The position numbers and the translations under genes were made by a program. From assembly GCA_024196135.1 (NCBI GenBank), contig JAMQCK010000008.1:186001-250000 (forward strand): 64,000 nucleotides of DNA, in the 5' to 3' direction. Of this stretch, positions 22,161 to 35,136 are shown piece by piece. Origin of the DNA: Pleurotus ostreatus/Saccharomyces cerevisiae fusant (lineage: Eukaryota > Opisthokonta). A model generated the notes under the pieces. It was not told the DNA's origin, did not search any database, and was given only the letters and a program-made list of their open reading frames with translations. The first letter of the stretch is position 1; the number at the start of each line of letters is the position of its first letter.

Positions 22161-23482
22161 GACGGGGAGAGACAAGGAGGTGCTGGGCGGAGGCGGGGGT
22201 GCGACCGACGTCAACCGGGCGATTATGAAAACATGAGATAAGATTAGTGATGCCGCGTGATCCGGCGTGCCGGCTGCCGAGCGCGTCACGTTCTTCAATC
22301 CGACTTGGCCGACGCGGTCATCTGCGCTTCTGGTGCTCTCTGGGGACGACATTAGGGCTGCCCTACTGGGTCTCTCTGGCGCTCTCTGCGTTCAAGAAAT
22401 GTCCTCAAGACCTGGGACTGACCAGCTTCAAAGCCACCCCCATCAGCGGCCGATTATCTGATAGCTCGCTGCGCCTCAATCTCCCCTTGGCCGGCGACAC
22501 ACGTACCTCTCGCGGCTCAAATCCGATTGGGCATCCACCTCGTCCGCGTTTCCTCCTTGCCTCATCCATCCTTCGAAGCGCCGCACTTCTGCACTACTGT
22601 ATCGACTTCATACAGTGGCCGGCGCTGACGCGGACGCTCAGCTGGGCGACAGTCATCTTGATCACGTCGATAGACTACGAGCTGACCCAATTTTGCCGAC
22701 TGGAACCGGCTCGCTTGTTCAGACCAGTGGCAGAAATTAGACTAAGCTCTCCGCGAAAGGTCGTAGGCGGTCCTGTACGCAGCTGCGGGATGGCCAAGGC
22801 AGCAATCATCATCGAAGCGGTGATTCTCGATTATCTCGGGGGCCCATATGCCAGATCGAAGCACAAAAGGCTCTCCTTGTCGATCGTATCTCAGGCGCAC
22901 TCCGTTCATTGGCTTCGATGTGCCTCTCATCTTGGCTTGCCACATAACGAATTACAGCACGCTTAGGCAGAGCGAGCGCCCGTCCTTCCACAACATCGCG
23001 GGCAATAGAAGCAGATATTACAGCTTCCCATGAGGTAGTTTCCGCGCATCGTGCTTGCCTATGACGAAACACAGCGTGTCTACTGACCATACTGCACAAG
23101 CTGCGCTCTGTTCTCATTGACTTCATCTCACTGCTCCATATCATGACTGTACTGTGGCGTAGAAGAGGAAACACATCCCCGCCTCGTGTAACATATGTAC
23201 AATTTACTACAGAGGCTGAGGGACCTCAGAATGCAAGAAAGAGGAGTTCTGCATCGACGGAAGATCTGCAGAAGGCGCTAAGCGACATATTAGAACAATA
23301 GCCAGCCCAAAAGCGGTACGAAGATCACTCGGACGGCACGGTCCGCGACGGAATGACAATCACGTCGAAAAGTGTGCAACTTGGCATCCCCCATCTCATG
23401 GAGCGTTGGTCTCCTCAGTTCCCCTCTTTCTTCCTGCCTTGACCTTCGAACTTCACTTTCCTGTCTATACATCTTCACCAAC
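22161..23482. other. Intergenic region between the divergent NFS1 and proline-rich genes
   Basis: About 1.3 kb. The left edge is the NFS1 promoter; the right 80 bp, with C/T-rich tracts (tttcctgtctatacatcttcacc), are the leader of the gene at 23483. A + strand ORF of 239 codons at 22247-22966 fills half of the gap but shows no domain, low-complexity bias or intron structure that I can recognise. No repeat is seen. Confidence 0.45.
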
Positions 23483-26400
23483 ATGGCTGGCTTCCTTCGC
23501 AAAAAGTCCAAGCCAGAGCAGGTCAAGCCCTCGCCTGCTTCCGCCAACAATGGCGCCTCCGCGACTTCTGGCTCCTCTGCGCCTCTCTTCGCTCGTTTCG
23601 CATCAAACCAGGCGCAGCCCCCAGCACCCGCACCGAAGATCGTGTCCGGCCCCATGCTTCTGCAAAGTAATAGCCGACGCGACCCCACGCCGAGGTCAGC
23701 GCCGCGCCCACACGAGGCCGACGCCTACCCGACCCGCAGAGCACCATACGCGGAGCCCCAGCCCAAGCAGACGACCGTGGAACGTCCAACGGACCCAGAT
23801 GCGCGCGGGACGCGTCAGGCAGGACGGATGCCGTCGGACCCTTCTGCGCGGGAAATGCCCCCGCAGAGTAATGGGCGAGGGCCCGCGTCCCAGGCGCGCC
23901 GCACATCGCACTACGAGGTCGACAAGCCGCTCCCCCCTCCCGCGCCCGAGATGCCCTCCCCACCGCCCGTCAGTCGTCAAGCATCGGCGCCACAGCACCC
24001 GACGTCAGATCCCGCACGACGGAGACAGATGAACGGACATGGATCGGCGCCCCCCTCAGCCCGCCCGCAGCGATCAGACGGCAGCGACGCGCCCAAGCGT
24101 GAGATGAATAACGGCAACGGTCGCGCGCCAGAACCCGTCGTCCGCCGTGCGAGCCGGCAGCTCCCTTCCCCTCCCACACAGCAATCCCCGACATCGTCCA
24201 GGCAGCAACATGCCCCCGTCGCACCCTCCGCATACTACCAGTCGCGTGCCCCACAGCAGCGTACACCCTCCACGTCTTCGTCTGGTCACGGTGTGTACGG
24301 GTCGCGTAATGCGAACGGTTCGCGCGATTCCTTCATGTCGCAAGGCTTCTATGGAGGTGACGAGTCGGCTAATTCTCCTTACATGCTCGGTAGTCGGGAT
24401 CCTGGCAGGGTAAGTCCGCCATCTGTCTACCTACGCTGCGTCTACCAGACACCGGGTTTAACGCGTAATGACGCGGTCACGCGCTGTCATGGTCTCCGTG
24501 CGCATAATAAGACGCTAACACACTCGCCAGCATCCGTCCTTGAGTTCCCAATCCCTTGTCTCGCAAGAAGAAGCGCGCCGGCAGGCAGCTGAACCGCCTG
24601 CGAACATGGTGCCTTTTACGTCGACACCGTATTGTCGCCTACTGACATTACATGTAGATTGCTCCGCCCATGCCGCAGAGCAACGTCCCTCGCATATTCC
24701 AAACGACTGGCATGAACGGCCCGCCTGCACTCGCCCCAGTACAACGAGGGAAACCTCGGATCTTTGCTGCCACCGAGGAGCAAAAACCTACACCGCCCGT
24801 TGACATGGCAGCCAAATCCTACCCCTCCCCTCCCGCCGAGTATTCACCTCCACCGCCCAAGCGCATGTCGGTGCACTTGCCGCCTCCGCCTACGAATATT
24901 CCCGCCAGTAACGGCCTTCCGAGGAGTCAAAGTCCCACCAAATCTATTGCAGCTAGCATCAAGGACCATCAGGATCCGCGCGTAATTTCCGGAAGGGAAG
25001 GATCTGGCGCCGACGCCCCATCTACCCGGCGCGCTCCCTCAGACGCGGCTCGCACAAGCCCCGAGACGCCCCACAAGCTCAAGCATAAACCCAAGAGGCC
25101 TCCGACCGTGGCCGCTGCGCCCGCCATGCCCGTCGGCGAGATACCGGACGCTGATATAGGGCTCCTGGATGACGATCCGTTCGCTCGCGTCGAGGGCGTG
25201 CAGTTCATGCGCTCGCCGTCGCGCGCGTCGAATACGAGCAAGGTGCCCGGGATGCAGGATATGGATGCGATCCCGTCACTGCCGCCGTCGAGGGATGGGC
25301 CACCGCCTGCGGGGCCGATGCTGAGGCCGAAGAAGTCGAAGGAGAGCTTTAGGAAGCCGAGGTCGCGGGAAGGGTTGTCGATGCATGAGGCAAACGGGAA
25401 ACCGTCCTCGAGGGAAGGAAAGCCGTCCTCGAGAGATGGAAAGCCGCCCTCGCGAGGGGGCTCGCGAGGGATGGTATCGCCGCCGCCGTCGAGGGAAGGA
25501 CCGCATGGGCACCGGATGTCTACGGCGGAGTCGGAGGACAACTTCGAGGATGCTATCACGTCATTCGAGCCGCCCTCGGTTGCCCCAATCGCGGAGGAGC
25601 CAACAACGCCAATGATTCCTGACGAGGAGCTGCCGCCTGTGACGCCGCCGAAACCTCGTCGGGTTCAACAGCCGCTGTCGCCCGTATCCCCTGAGGACTA
25701 CAAGACCGCACGCACTGGCAGGCGCGGGGCCGGTCTCGAGCGTCGGCCACCATCTTTCATCGGCGGTGTCGAGGTCAAGGAGACTCGCATCCCAGGGCCA
25801 TTCCCCTTACACCGCTTCCTCACCTCGGATCCCGCTCTCCTTGGCGCCTTCCTCCAATACCAAACCTTCTTCGAGTGGTGCACGCTCTCCCGCATCAGCA
25901 AGGCCACCATGTCCACCATTGCGCGCTCCCGCCCGCTTCGCGAGGAGATCCTCGAACGCTTCCTGCACACCGTCGGCTACCGGCGCTGGGCCTGGAGCGA
26001 CGCGGACCCGCTCTCGCTCTCCCTGCGCGATCTGAACGACTACATGCGCGGCGTGACGCTCCCGACGTACGAATATGCTCGGCATGCGGAGGCGTTCAAC
26101 CAACAGCTGAATGTGCCTGCGGAGCAGCGCGATCTGGTGTTAGCGGAGACGATTGCGGCGCTGAGGGCGGCGACGAGGGCGTATAATCGTGTGGTGTTGA
26201 GGCTGCGTGCGCAGGCGGAGCGCCAGGCGCGCGAGCCCCTGCCGCAGAGCCGCGCACCGTCGCCCTCTGCGATGTCCCATGGACACTCGACGATGTCGCA
26301 TGCGTCGAGTCGCGGGTCACCTGTGAGGGGATCGTCTGGGTTCCGCTCTCCGTTGTTTACGCTGCGCCGTGCGCCGCTGTTGCGAGTGTTTGTGCCGTCC

Positions 26401-27251
26401 CCTGAGGGTGACTGGCTGTCGGACGCGAGCATATTAGAATGCGAGGCGGAGTTGAGGCGTGCAGGGGCGATGCAGCACATGCGATTGGGCGATGTGGCAT
26501 GGGATATCGCGGTAGGGGACGAGGGAAATGCAGGCAGACTGATTTGGGATGGGAGTTATCTCATCGTAAGTATAAGTATCTCCGTTGCATCTCAAAGCTA
26601 ACCTTTACCCAGGACCTCGACTACACCTACTCACCCGTCGGCGACACCCCGCGGTACATTCCCTCTCTGGCCTTCCCGCCCTCCTACTTCCACCGCGTCA
26701 TCCGCACGGGCTCCTCCTCGCAAAACCCCATCGTCCGCCTCAACATCATGCCATGGGGCGAGGAGATCGCCGCGAACCTCCAGCTCCTCCAGGACCGCGC
26801 GCGCACTGAGACGCCGCAGGGCTCCTACCACAACGTCGTGCGCTGGGTGCACCGATCCTCCTTCATCTTGCGGCCACGTCGGAGCGCGGGGGGCAGCAGC
26901 GTCGGGCATGGGTCGAGCAGTTCGCGTCCGCCGACCTCAAGGATCCCGATTTATGGGCATGAGGGACTGTTTGTGGATCCGGCTTGGTATGGGACGATTG
27001 TCGTGGAGACGGAGGGGACGAATGAGGCGCTGGCGGACTTGCAGGAGCGGTGTGGTCCGGGAGCTTTCCCTCCTAGGGCCGGCCCACCCGTCAAGCGTGA
27101 GGTGGACAATCGAGAGGTCTTCAGAATTATGCGAGAGCGCAGGTGTGTTGACTCTTGTTTCCATGCGCGTGTATGAGGATGCTGACAACCTCGCAGCCGC
27201 CCCGGTGAGATCTGGCTACGAACCGTCAGCACGAAGGAGCGTATCATATGA
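23483..27251 (+). CDS. Large proline-rich protein with conserved C-terminal domain, function unknown
   Basis: The start MAGFLRKKSKPEQVKPSPASA is followed by about 650 residues of disordered Pro/Ser/Arg-rich sequence, including YSPPPPKRMSV, and a short tandem repeat (GKPSSRE/GKPSSRD/GKPPSRG). The C-terminal half is folded and well ordered: FPLHRFLTSDPALLGAFLQY, FFEWCTLSRISKATMSTIAR, RSPLFTLRRAPLLRVFVPSP, EGDWLSDASILECEAELRRA, DLDYTYSPVGDTPRYIPSLAF and SYHNVVRWVHRSSF. I recall such sequences as conserved in Agaricomycetes without a named domain. Introns near 24411, 24609, 26563 and 27144 join in frame, and the last exon reads SRPGEIWLRTVSTKERII with TGA at 27249-27251. PxxP-rich arms suggest SH3 or cortical partners, as inference only. 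Confidence 0.75.
25396..25458 (+). repeat. Three tandem 21-bp units within the proline-rich coding region
   Basis: Three imperfect 21-bp copies at 25396-25416, 25417-25437 and 25438-25458 encode GKPSSRE, GKPSSRD and GKPPSRG. Related SREG and SRDG units flank them. The unit length preserves the frame, so copy-number change would only alter the disordered arm. Confidence 0.8.
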
Positions 27252-27647
27252 AGTTCCCCAACGAAGGAGAAGCGACTCCCCCAATGAAGGGGCGCCGGAC
27301 TCCCGTCTGAGTTATTGCTATCGTCCCGCTTTCGCTTTCGTTCGATTGGGCACACTGAAGCATAGAACAATAAGTATTGTAACATTATTTTAGACAAGCC
27401 GGACGCTGGGTAATCGTTCCTTGGGCCTTCCTGTGTAGGGATACTTTATGTAGCAACCAATGGTATAGTTGATACCTTCTCCGTAGCGGCTGGTCCTGCC
27501 TGAGTAGACGAAAGTGGGGGTCCTTTGATCGCATACAAGGACGGCGAGAGAATTTTCAGTTGTGAGAGATCAGGCAGGTTTAGTATACAACCAGTTTAGG
27601 TACAGCGACAGACGACCAAAGCAAAGGAAGAACAATCAACGAATCCC
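27252..27647. other. Intergenic between convergent genes
   Basis: About 400 bp of 3' flank shared by the proline-rich gene and RPA1. No ORF or repeat of note. Confidence 0.5.
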
Positions 27648-29845
27648 TCAGATCTCTGCACCCCACTCTGACTGCAGCTTGTCGCGCATGTACTGCGCCT
27701 CCTTGACGAAGTCAACAGGCTCGACCTTCGTGATACCGTACCGAACGCGAGTCTCATCCTGAGAACTTGATCAGCAAAAGAAGGCGCGCGACACATTGGA
27801 AGAGACCTACATTCCATGTGTCTGCCTTTGCGCGGCAGTTGAAATTGAAGGCTTGGTAGTTCGCCTGTGCGAAGGCGCGGAGGACGCCGTCGTCATCGCC
27901 CGCCTCCTACGATGGTATTAGCACAACGATAGTGATACGGAGCTTCAGGAAAGACGCACCTTCATCTGCATGATCTCGTTCGCCGACCTATTGAAGATGA
28001 TCTGACCGGCATCGTTGAAGCCCTGGAACCATGCCTGGCCGTGCAGATCCGCGACGGCGAGCTGAAGCATGAAGCTAAGACGCATAATCAGCATCGATTG
28101 CCTTCGTATCCTCCTGCAATACTGACCGGTAGTCCGGCGACGAGTGCGACACGTTGCACTTCTCGCAGCGCCACTCCCCAGGCCCATTCTCCACAACCTT
28201 CTTATTGCAATCCGGGCTCCTGCACGCCGGATACGCAAAGTTGTTGTCCTTGATATGCATAATCGTCGCCCTCGACGAGAAGTAGTCCGGCTGGTCGCCC
28301 ATCCCCAAATTTGCATTCTTGATCTCCATCAGCGTGCGCTGGTCGTCGCGGTCGAAGCCGCGCCCGGTGCCCGGACCGCCGCCGCCGCTCGTGTGCGACG
28401 AGAACTGCAGCGTCTTGCCGTCGTCGTCGAACCAGCCGCGGAGGTGGAAGGCCTCGGTGGTATCCGGGTTGACGAACATCATGGACGACATGAGCATGGA
28501 GAGGGAGCGGCCGCCGAAGTCACCGACTTTGACGCCCTTGAAGGCGATGACGGGGTGTCCTTCCTCCTCGTACTTCTCGGCAGTGTTGCCCCAGAGGGTG
28601 ACGCGGACGGAGAAGCCGGTGTCGTCGACCAGTGTTAGCTCGCGCTTCTTCATCGTGCGGTTCGTTGTCTTGGTGGTGATCTCGGACAGCTCGCCAACCT
28701 CTTTCACGACGCCGATAACATCTGTGCAATGTCAGAAAGAGCGCAGCGAGCGAGCAAACATCATATGTACCGCAGTTGGAATCCTTGGGGACCTCTTGCA
28801 GCGCGTCAAGCTTGACAAAGTTGTACTTGATAGTCGGCACATCGGCAGCCTCCAAGCACTAGGACATTGTTTATCAGCGCATGCCAGCTCGCAACACCGT
28901 TGCACTCACAGGCTCGACCTCCGTGCTACGCTCGAGACTAAGCTCATAGTCGTTGTTGACATTGGAGAACTTCTTCTTGGCAAGGTTGACGCGCGCCTTT
29001 GATACAAAGTACACCTTTCCCTCCTCGAACTTGTCGTACAACTCGTCCACAGCCTGATTGAAGCCGGTGGCGCGGATCTCGCCCGTGTCGTCCATCAAGG
29101 TGACATTGAACAAGCGGCCCTCTCCGCGCTGGTTCGACCACCTGCGGATGTCGGACTTCTGCGTGACACGCGCCTTGATCGTCCAGTTGTTCTGGTAGGG
29201 GCTGAGACCCTCGATGGGGTAGATAGATCGGCCGTTAGGCGCCGTGTTCTTGCTGTCACGGTGAGGCTGAGCGGGCAGTTGGGGTGTGGAAGTGCGGGGG
29301 ACAGCAGATGTGCTGGGCGCCGCGGCGGGCTTCGATTGAGGGGCCGGCGATTGGCCGTTCTCTCCGTCCGGCTTGACTTTGAGATACTCGGACGGAAGGG
29401 ACCAAGGCTGCTTCTCATCGTTGGGATCCCTTCTCAGCTTCTCGTCGAAATGCTGGACGATTTCCAGGCCAAGAACAATTACAAGCCTGTAGAGCACATG
29501 AGATAGGTCACAAATCTCAGGAAGGTGAACGCACCTCCTGTTCTGCACTATATTACGCGACGCGCGTGATATACGCACGATCGAGTTCTTCTCGATCCCG
29601 ACATCGTTCAGCTGCGTGGCAAGCATGGCTTGCATAAACCATTCGCCATCCGACAAGATAATGCGGAGGCGCTCAGCCTGGCCCGGCTTTGGTGCAGGCT
29701 TTTCCCCCTGCTTGCCCTCCTTGCCCTCGTTGATGCTTTTGACCGACAGCGCCTGCAGAACGACACCGGAGTTGAAGAGGTCGTCATCGTCGTCACAAGT
29801 TGCGAGCCTCATGATAGCGCCTTTGGTGAGCATATCCACTGACAT
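27648..29845 (-). CDS. RPA1: Replication protein A large subunit (RPA1/RFA1)
   Basis: RPA1 binds single-stranded DNA in replication, repair and recombination. The start at 29843-29845 gives MSVDMLTKGAIMRLATCDDD and the N-terminal OB fold (LRIILSDGEWFMQAMLATQL, IVRISRASRNIVQNRR, LVIVLGLEIVQHF). After a Pro/Ala-rich linker come DBD-A (IEGLSPYQNNWTIKARVTQK, GRLFNVTLMDDTGEIRATGF, YELSLERSTEVEPC), DBD-B (IKYNFVKLDALQEV, RELTLVDDTGFSVRVTLWG, GRSLSMLMSSMMFVNPD) and DBD-C with its zinc ribbon (YPACRSPDCNKKV, WRCEKCN). The end reads YMRDKLQSEWGAEI with TGA at 27648-27650. All four OB folds are present at normal length. About eight introns. It is divergent from the membrane-protein gene at 30660, with a wide 814-bp spacer. 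Confidence 0.95.
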
Positions 29846-30659
29846 GATTGCGGATGTCTTCGTGTTGCAGGGACGATATGGAGGTGGGAGGCAGGCGCGA
29901 ATGGTCACAGTGTGACTGAGCGCGTCAGATGAGTGAGACGCGCACGTGCCTTGTGACTGGTCGTATCGAGATCGGAACCGAGGGTCAAGATGAGCTTGGA
30001 GCTGCAAGGGGCTTTTAAGGCCTGACCGTACACCTGGATTCATTGCCACAAATCTTGTGCCTCCGCACAGTCAGTGGCCCTGCTTCGCGAACACGCCATA
30101 AACTTTGGCAAGATGGAATAGCACGCAGATCAGGACGTCTCAAAACCCGTCATCCCCTAGTACGCCGAACATTGTTGACGAGAATCTCAATGAAGAGACG
30201 CTGCTGAGTTCCGCGGCAGCCAGCGATCTACAGCCTCGAGAGCACGCCAATGAGTAGTGTGACATCAACAATCACAGTAACGCCCGAAGCTTCCAAACGG
30301 AGATACAGCCGGTCAGTGCATGATCAACTTCGATTCTGCAACGCAAACACCGCGACGGCCGACGCATCTTTAAATACGTCCAATCTGTGTTCTCTGGCTT
30401 TGCGCCCCTTCCCCCTCCCTCTGCCACCAAGCGCCACTCCCCCTCGGCACTTCAGCGCGAACACCGCCATTTCCCCCTCCGCGACGCGTGCAGCGACGAT
30501 TAGGCAAGCTCCGAATTGAGACGACCGACGCGTCGAACGCGCGCGTTTCTGGCGACTGGCGGCATCCAGCGCGTGTCTCGTTGAAGAGGGACCCCGACAG
30601 TGCCAGCAACTGCTGAACTTGTACCACCACTCGTCCTGTAGCCTTAGCACAGAACCATC
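29846..30659. promoter_or_regulatory. Divergent RPA1 / membrane-protein promoter region
   Basis: This 814-bp spacer has no supportable gene. ACGCGT (MCB-like) boxes occur at 30484-30489 and 30528-30533, within 180 bp of the gene at 30660 and about 640-690 bp from RPA1. A CCCCTT/CCCTC-rich pyrimidine tract lies at about 30402-30430. MCB boxes are typical for replication genes in ascomycetes, but here they are closer to the other gene. Confidence 0.4.
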
Positions 30660-33600
30660 ATGTCCCGCCTGGATACACCGACCACTACGCCCTCGTGGTA
30701 CTCCAGCCTCTCGCGCACACCACGCACATCCAGCCCCTCTATATCTTACAGCAGCTATGCGCCAACATTGACGCCCGGCGGCATGCAGCTACACAAGCTG
30801 AAAGTCGCCACCAGCGTCGCGTTGGAGGGCAAAGCCAAGAAGGGTCTCGATGGCGCAAACGTGAAGATGTACCTCAAGATATCGTTTCCCCTGGAATCTG
30901 TTACCCCGGGCATGACGATACCAATTTGCCCAGGTGCGTCGACGCGTCGCGCTTCTGCGCAGTGCTTGCTTACTTACGATCGGCAGAGGAAAACCTCCGG
31001 ATTTTGAGCTCGCAAGTACATCCCCTTGACGCAGCATATGCCCCTTACAAGTTCTCCTCCGCTACGTCTCCATCGCTGCGCAAGGCTGCAAAAGCGCTCG
31101 AGCTCCCACGTCCACTGTCCTTCACCTACCAGCACGCGCACAGGCTCGAGTCCACTCATGCTTCTACTGTTGCGTCCTCCAGTCGGTCACGTATACGTGA
31201 AACGGCTAGTGATGCGCAACCTGTCGATGAACGCTACACGGGCAGCATCGTTGTCACTGCCTACCATATATCCTACGTCGTGCCGAAGAGCTTCCCCTCG
31301 CGGATTCCAGAGCTATCAGACGAGGACTCAGTCTCGCGCCGCTCCCCCGACAGCATCGGCAGGCGCGCCTCAATAGGAGAGAAAACTACCGTCAACTTTA
31401 TGGCGGCCATCGACATGTTTGTGCCATACCTTGGACGACCGCCGAGGTCTCCATACCTAGTGAGTGATTTGTTCTGATGGTCTTGCTCATGCTGACGCAC
31501 CTCAGCTCTCGATTCCCATCCCTCGCTGCCTGAGGAACGATATCAAGCTGCGAATATTCCCTCCCAACAACACCTCTTCTTCTCTCGCCTCCCTTTCCTC
31601 TAGTGACGAGGAGGGCAGTGCTTGGGACGTGAGCTCAGATCCCCCAGTCACCCCCAAACTGTCCCGTATCCCTCGCCACCGCGCATATGACGACCTTGCC
31701 GACGACGAGTCCAGCGATTCCTCCCAAGCAGGCTTCGGAGACGGTTGCGGAATTCAAGGGAGTTTCCCTAGCTCAGATAGGATCCGGGTGCGGTGGGCGA
31801 AGCCCTTTAGGATGCTCGGTCCCGATTCCGAGGCAGCAAGGCGGAAGGTTGCAGTCAAGACCGTCAAGGCGGAGATGGCCTGCGTTGTCAAGGGCAAAGT
31901 GCCTCACCCTCAGAAGCCAGACGTGGAGGGTATTGTCATGGACGTCGAATATCGTGCGACGTGCAGTGGCTTGTGGCACGCTGGGGTGGCGACTCTGCTC
32001 GGCCTAGATGTGGCGTTGTACAAAGGGTCCAATGTCGATTGGGCCCCGGGATATCCGCCGGGGTGGGAGGTGACGGGTAGTGCAGGATACGTTGGCTGCG
32101 GCGAGGACAAAGAGCAACCCAAAGGCTCTCTACAAGGCTCCACGGACGCCGTCAGCCCATCTATCCTTGTCTCGCCATCATCTCCCTCACACCTCGCCTT
32201 CCCATCGACACCCTCGAGGCAAAGTTCCACATCGTCGACGTCTTCGCTGTTAAGGCAGACGCTTCCCGCAGTTCCCAATGTCGGCGATTACTCCTTCGAG
32301 AACTCATCGCTATTGTCCTCGGAAACTTCCCTACCCCAAGGCAGCTCCGTCTCCTCCATGTCATCCCTAGCTACCACCGCCACCGGCGACTCCGACTCCG
32401 TCCGCCCACCCAACGCCACCGTCACCCTCAAGATCAACATCAACGAGTTCGTTCCGCCCTCCAAGAGGACCGACTTCACCTTCAAGATCGCTGGCACTAT
32501 TGTTGTGTACCCGCGCTCTATCAGGCGTCCCGGCCGCTCGGCTACGTCGGCGAACTCGAGCGAGGATGACAGCGATCACTCGGAAACGCGGCCGACGATG
32601 CTGCCGAGGTTCGAAGTGCATGCGGCACAGGATGAGGACGTGCATATCCTCGTGCAGCACGATGCGGAGGCCAGAGCGCAGGTGATCGTGGTCAGCCCGG
32701 GCGACGACTATGAGGATCCAGGCGCGCCGAAGAACGTGCTCAAACGGGGCGGGTCGAGTCGCTGCAAAGATGGGAGCGCGGTCGTGCTGCATTATCCGCC
32801 ACCGCTGCCGCCTCCTTCGCCTGACCCGCCGCATGCGGATGTGTCGGATACTTCTGGCGCGCTAACCCCTCCTCGCGCTCGCACGCCTGCCTCGACCGCC
32901 TCGCCTGGACCCGTCCGCAGACTGTCCGGCGGACCCCTCAGGCTGTCGCGCCTCAAACGCGACGGCAAGCTCATGATACCGCACGTCACCGTCGTGGTCA
33001 CGCCTCTAGCGTCCGCCGGCGCTGCGCTACCAGACTCGTACGCCGTGCGCGCGACGTTTCCCGTTCCTTCCGACTCTGGGAGCGACTGGGTGGAGTTCTG
33101 GTTGACGCAGCCCAACAATAGGCGATTGTTGGGGGATGGGATCGCCGAAGAGACGCTGCGTACGCCACCACGAGTCGCAGTAGTCTCGGCCAGCGTTGAC
33201 GGTGTGCCGGTGCGGTACGAGATGTATGCTGGTGCGGTGCCACAGCAAGGCGGTGATCGGGGAAGCGAGAAGGGGAAGCAGGTGGAGGACGGCCAGCTGA
33301 CGTTCATGGAGATGAGCGGGAGACAGTGGGCGAGTTGGGTCAAGGTCCACGTGGGGAATGGGGGAGGGACGGTCGTGGTGGATTATTATATGCCGCCGTC
33401 GAGGGAGGAGGGAAAGAGGAAGCAACGGACGGTGGACTCGCTCTTGCACGTGTTGATTCCGGCTTTCCAGTTGCAAGTAGGCAGGTTGGAAGTCAAGATT
33501 GACACCCTCCGAGGTACGCCTTCCAATGCAGAACGTCCTTCTCATGCTGATGTTATCGCAGATATCACCATCGCGGAGCTACACTCCAACCTCGAATTCC

Positions 33601-34268
33601 AACTGCAAACGCGCGAGGGTCCTCGGTTCCTGCATCACTGTACCGAAGACTTCTTCTACCCCCAGCTTTCCATCATCTTCATGTCGTCCAAACCTGTGGT
33701 CACCAACACGCTCATGAAGTGGACGCTGGCGGGCGTGATCTTCCTCCTGCTCATGTGCTTTGGCTTCATCTACCGCTTGTCGGGCGAGACGCAACAGCTG
33801 CAGCAATCCATACGCGGGCTATCCTTCGTCGTCGGCTCGGACTGGACGCATGCCATCGACGTCGAGCCGGTCACCGTCACAGAGACCGTCTACAACAACA
33901 AGTGGTGGTACGCGGAGACGTCAACCGAGACCTCATCGTCTGCCACTGTTGATCCTGCCGTCCCATCCGCGAGCACGTCAACGGAACCTCCAGCCTCCTC
34001 ATCGACGACGATCCTCCACCATGGCGAATCAGCCTCTCCTGAACCCTCGGCGCCTTCGCGACCGATTACGCCACCCCGCAAGCCGCCATCAAGAGCGTCC
34101 GCCCCCACTGGCACCTCTGTCGTGCCGCAACACATGTCCTTCGCAGCGCTCTTCCCTACGCTGAACTTCACCCCGCCCGAAGACACCTGGGACGCCGTCC
34201 GCAAGATCGGCGACGGCGTGTGGCAGATCATGCGTCGCATATATCACTACCCATTAGATCCTCCTTGA
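30660..34268 (+). CDS. Large conserved protein with one C-terminal membrane segment, function unknown
   Basis: The product of about 1,120 residues starts MSRLDTPTTTPSWYSSL. The N-terminal third has beta-strand-like segments (LKISFPLESVTPGMTIPICP, TGSIVVTAYHISYVVPKSF, VNFMAAIDMFVPYLG), the middle is Ser/Pro-rich and disordered, and a later block (ATVTLKININEFVPPSKRTD, FTFKIAGTIVVYPRS, MIPHVTVVVTPLASAGA, WASWVKVHVGNGGGTVVVDY) again looks beta-rich. One clear membrane helix, WTLAGVIFLLLMCFGFIYRL, comes near the end, followed by a Ser/Thr/Pro-rich tail that ends MRRIYHYPLDPP. Introns near 30937, 31459 and 33513 join in frame; the third is 48 nt, stop-free and a multiple of three. I recognise no family. 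A type-II-like or tail-near membrane protein of the secretory pathway is a reasonable guess. Confidence 0.75.
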
Positions 34269-35136
34269 TTTCTCTTGCTTGACTCTGTTTCCTTCCCTTC
34301 CCATCTCCTCTTCCCTCATGACGGTCTACATATGCTCGTATGCTATATCTACATGCCACATCGCGGATTGTTATGTATAGGTCTTGTAGTATGGATTGAT
34401 TGACGACCACTAAGTACTTATACGGTTTGTTTACGATTGTTCCAGTCACGGTCATGTCCATAGTCTACCCTCTGTGGTGTAGTAATGCATGTATGATGGT
34501 TGTTTGCTTATTATTGGTATAAACACATCTCCGAGCCTTGGTGCGACAAGGGCCATGAGCAAGAAATTCAAGATCCCGTCCTTTGGTAAGACAGCTTGAC
34601 AGCGCCCATGGGACTACTTTTCATCCCCAAGCGCTCTCTCAAGGCACTCTGCATATATGCGAAATGCATGACAGTACAGGTGTGGACAGGCAAGCAGTGA
34701 ACGTTGAACTGTGACCGAAAGCGGACGAACATCTGTCACGGCGCGCGTGGCGATGACGGGGTCAAAGTCCTTGGATTCTGTGGGGAAGAACGAAGGCGCC
34801 CACATTGCGGGGTGTGTGGCCACTCTATCGGATGCCACGCAACCACTAGTAATCGACTAGTGACTATCGACTATCCTCCGAATTGCGGCAGGGGCTTCTG
34901 TTACCTGTATCCGGGCGCGGGTCGGATTGCAAGCGATAACGTCAACGTGCCCATAAATTGCTGCCTGCATCTGCGATATATCGAGCTCCTGGTTCTGCAC
35001 CTTCCCCCACGGGCACATCGCAGCGAAACGCGCTCACCGCCAAGTTGACCAACGGCTGAGCGGGTTCTCAAAGAAGCTCGGGAATTGCCGAAAGAACAAT
35101 GACGACTGGCGAGGTGCGCTGTCTTTGCGGACTTTA
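34269..35136. other. Intergenic: 3' flank and STE23 promoter region
   Basis: About 870 bp with A/T-rich sequence at 34300-34520 (3' flank of the membrane-protein gene) and the STE23 promoter on the right. A short near-palindromic cluster (actagtaatcgactagtgac) occurs near 34851-34866. No gene is supported. Confidence 0.45.

Noticed and set aside
22247..22966. 239-codon ORF on the + strand between NFS1 and the proline-rich gene
   Set aside because: No recognisable domain, no introns in an intron-rich genome, and odd composition. Likely chance in GC-rich DNA.
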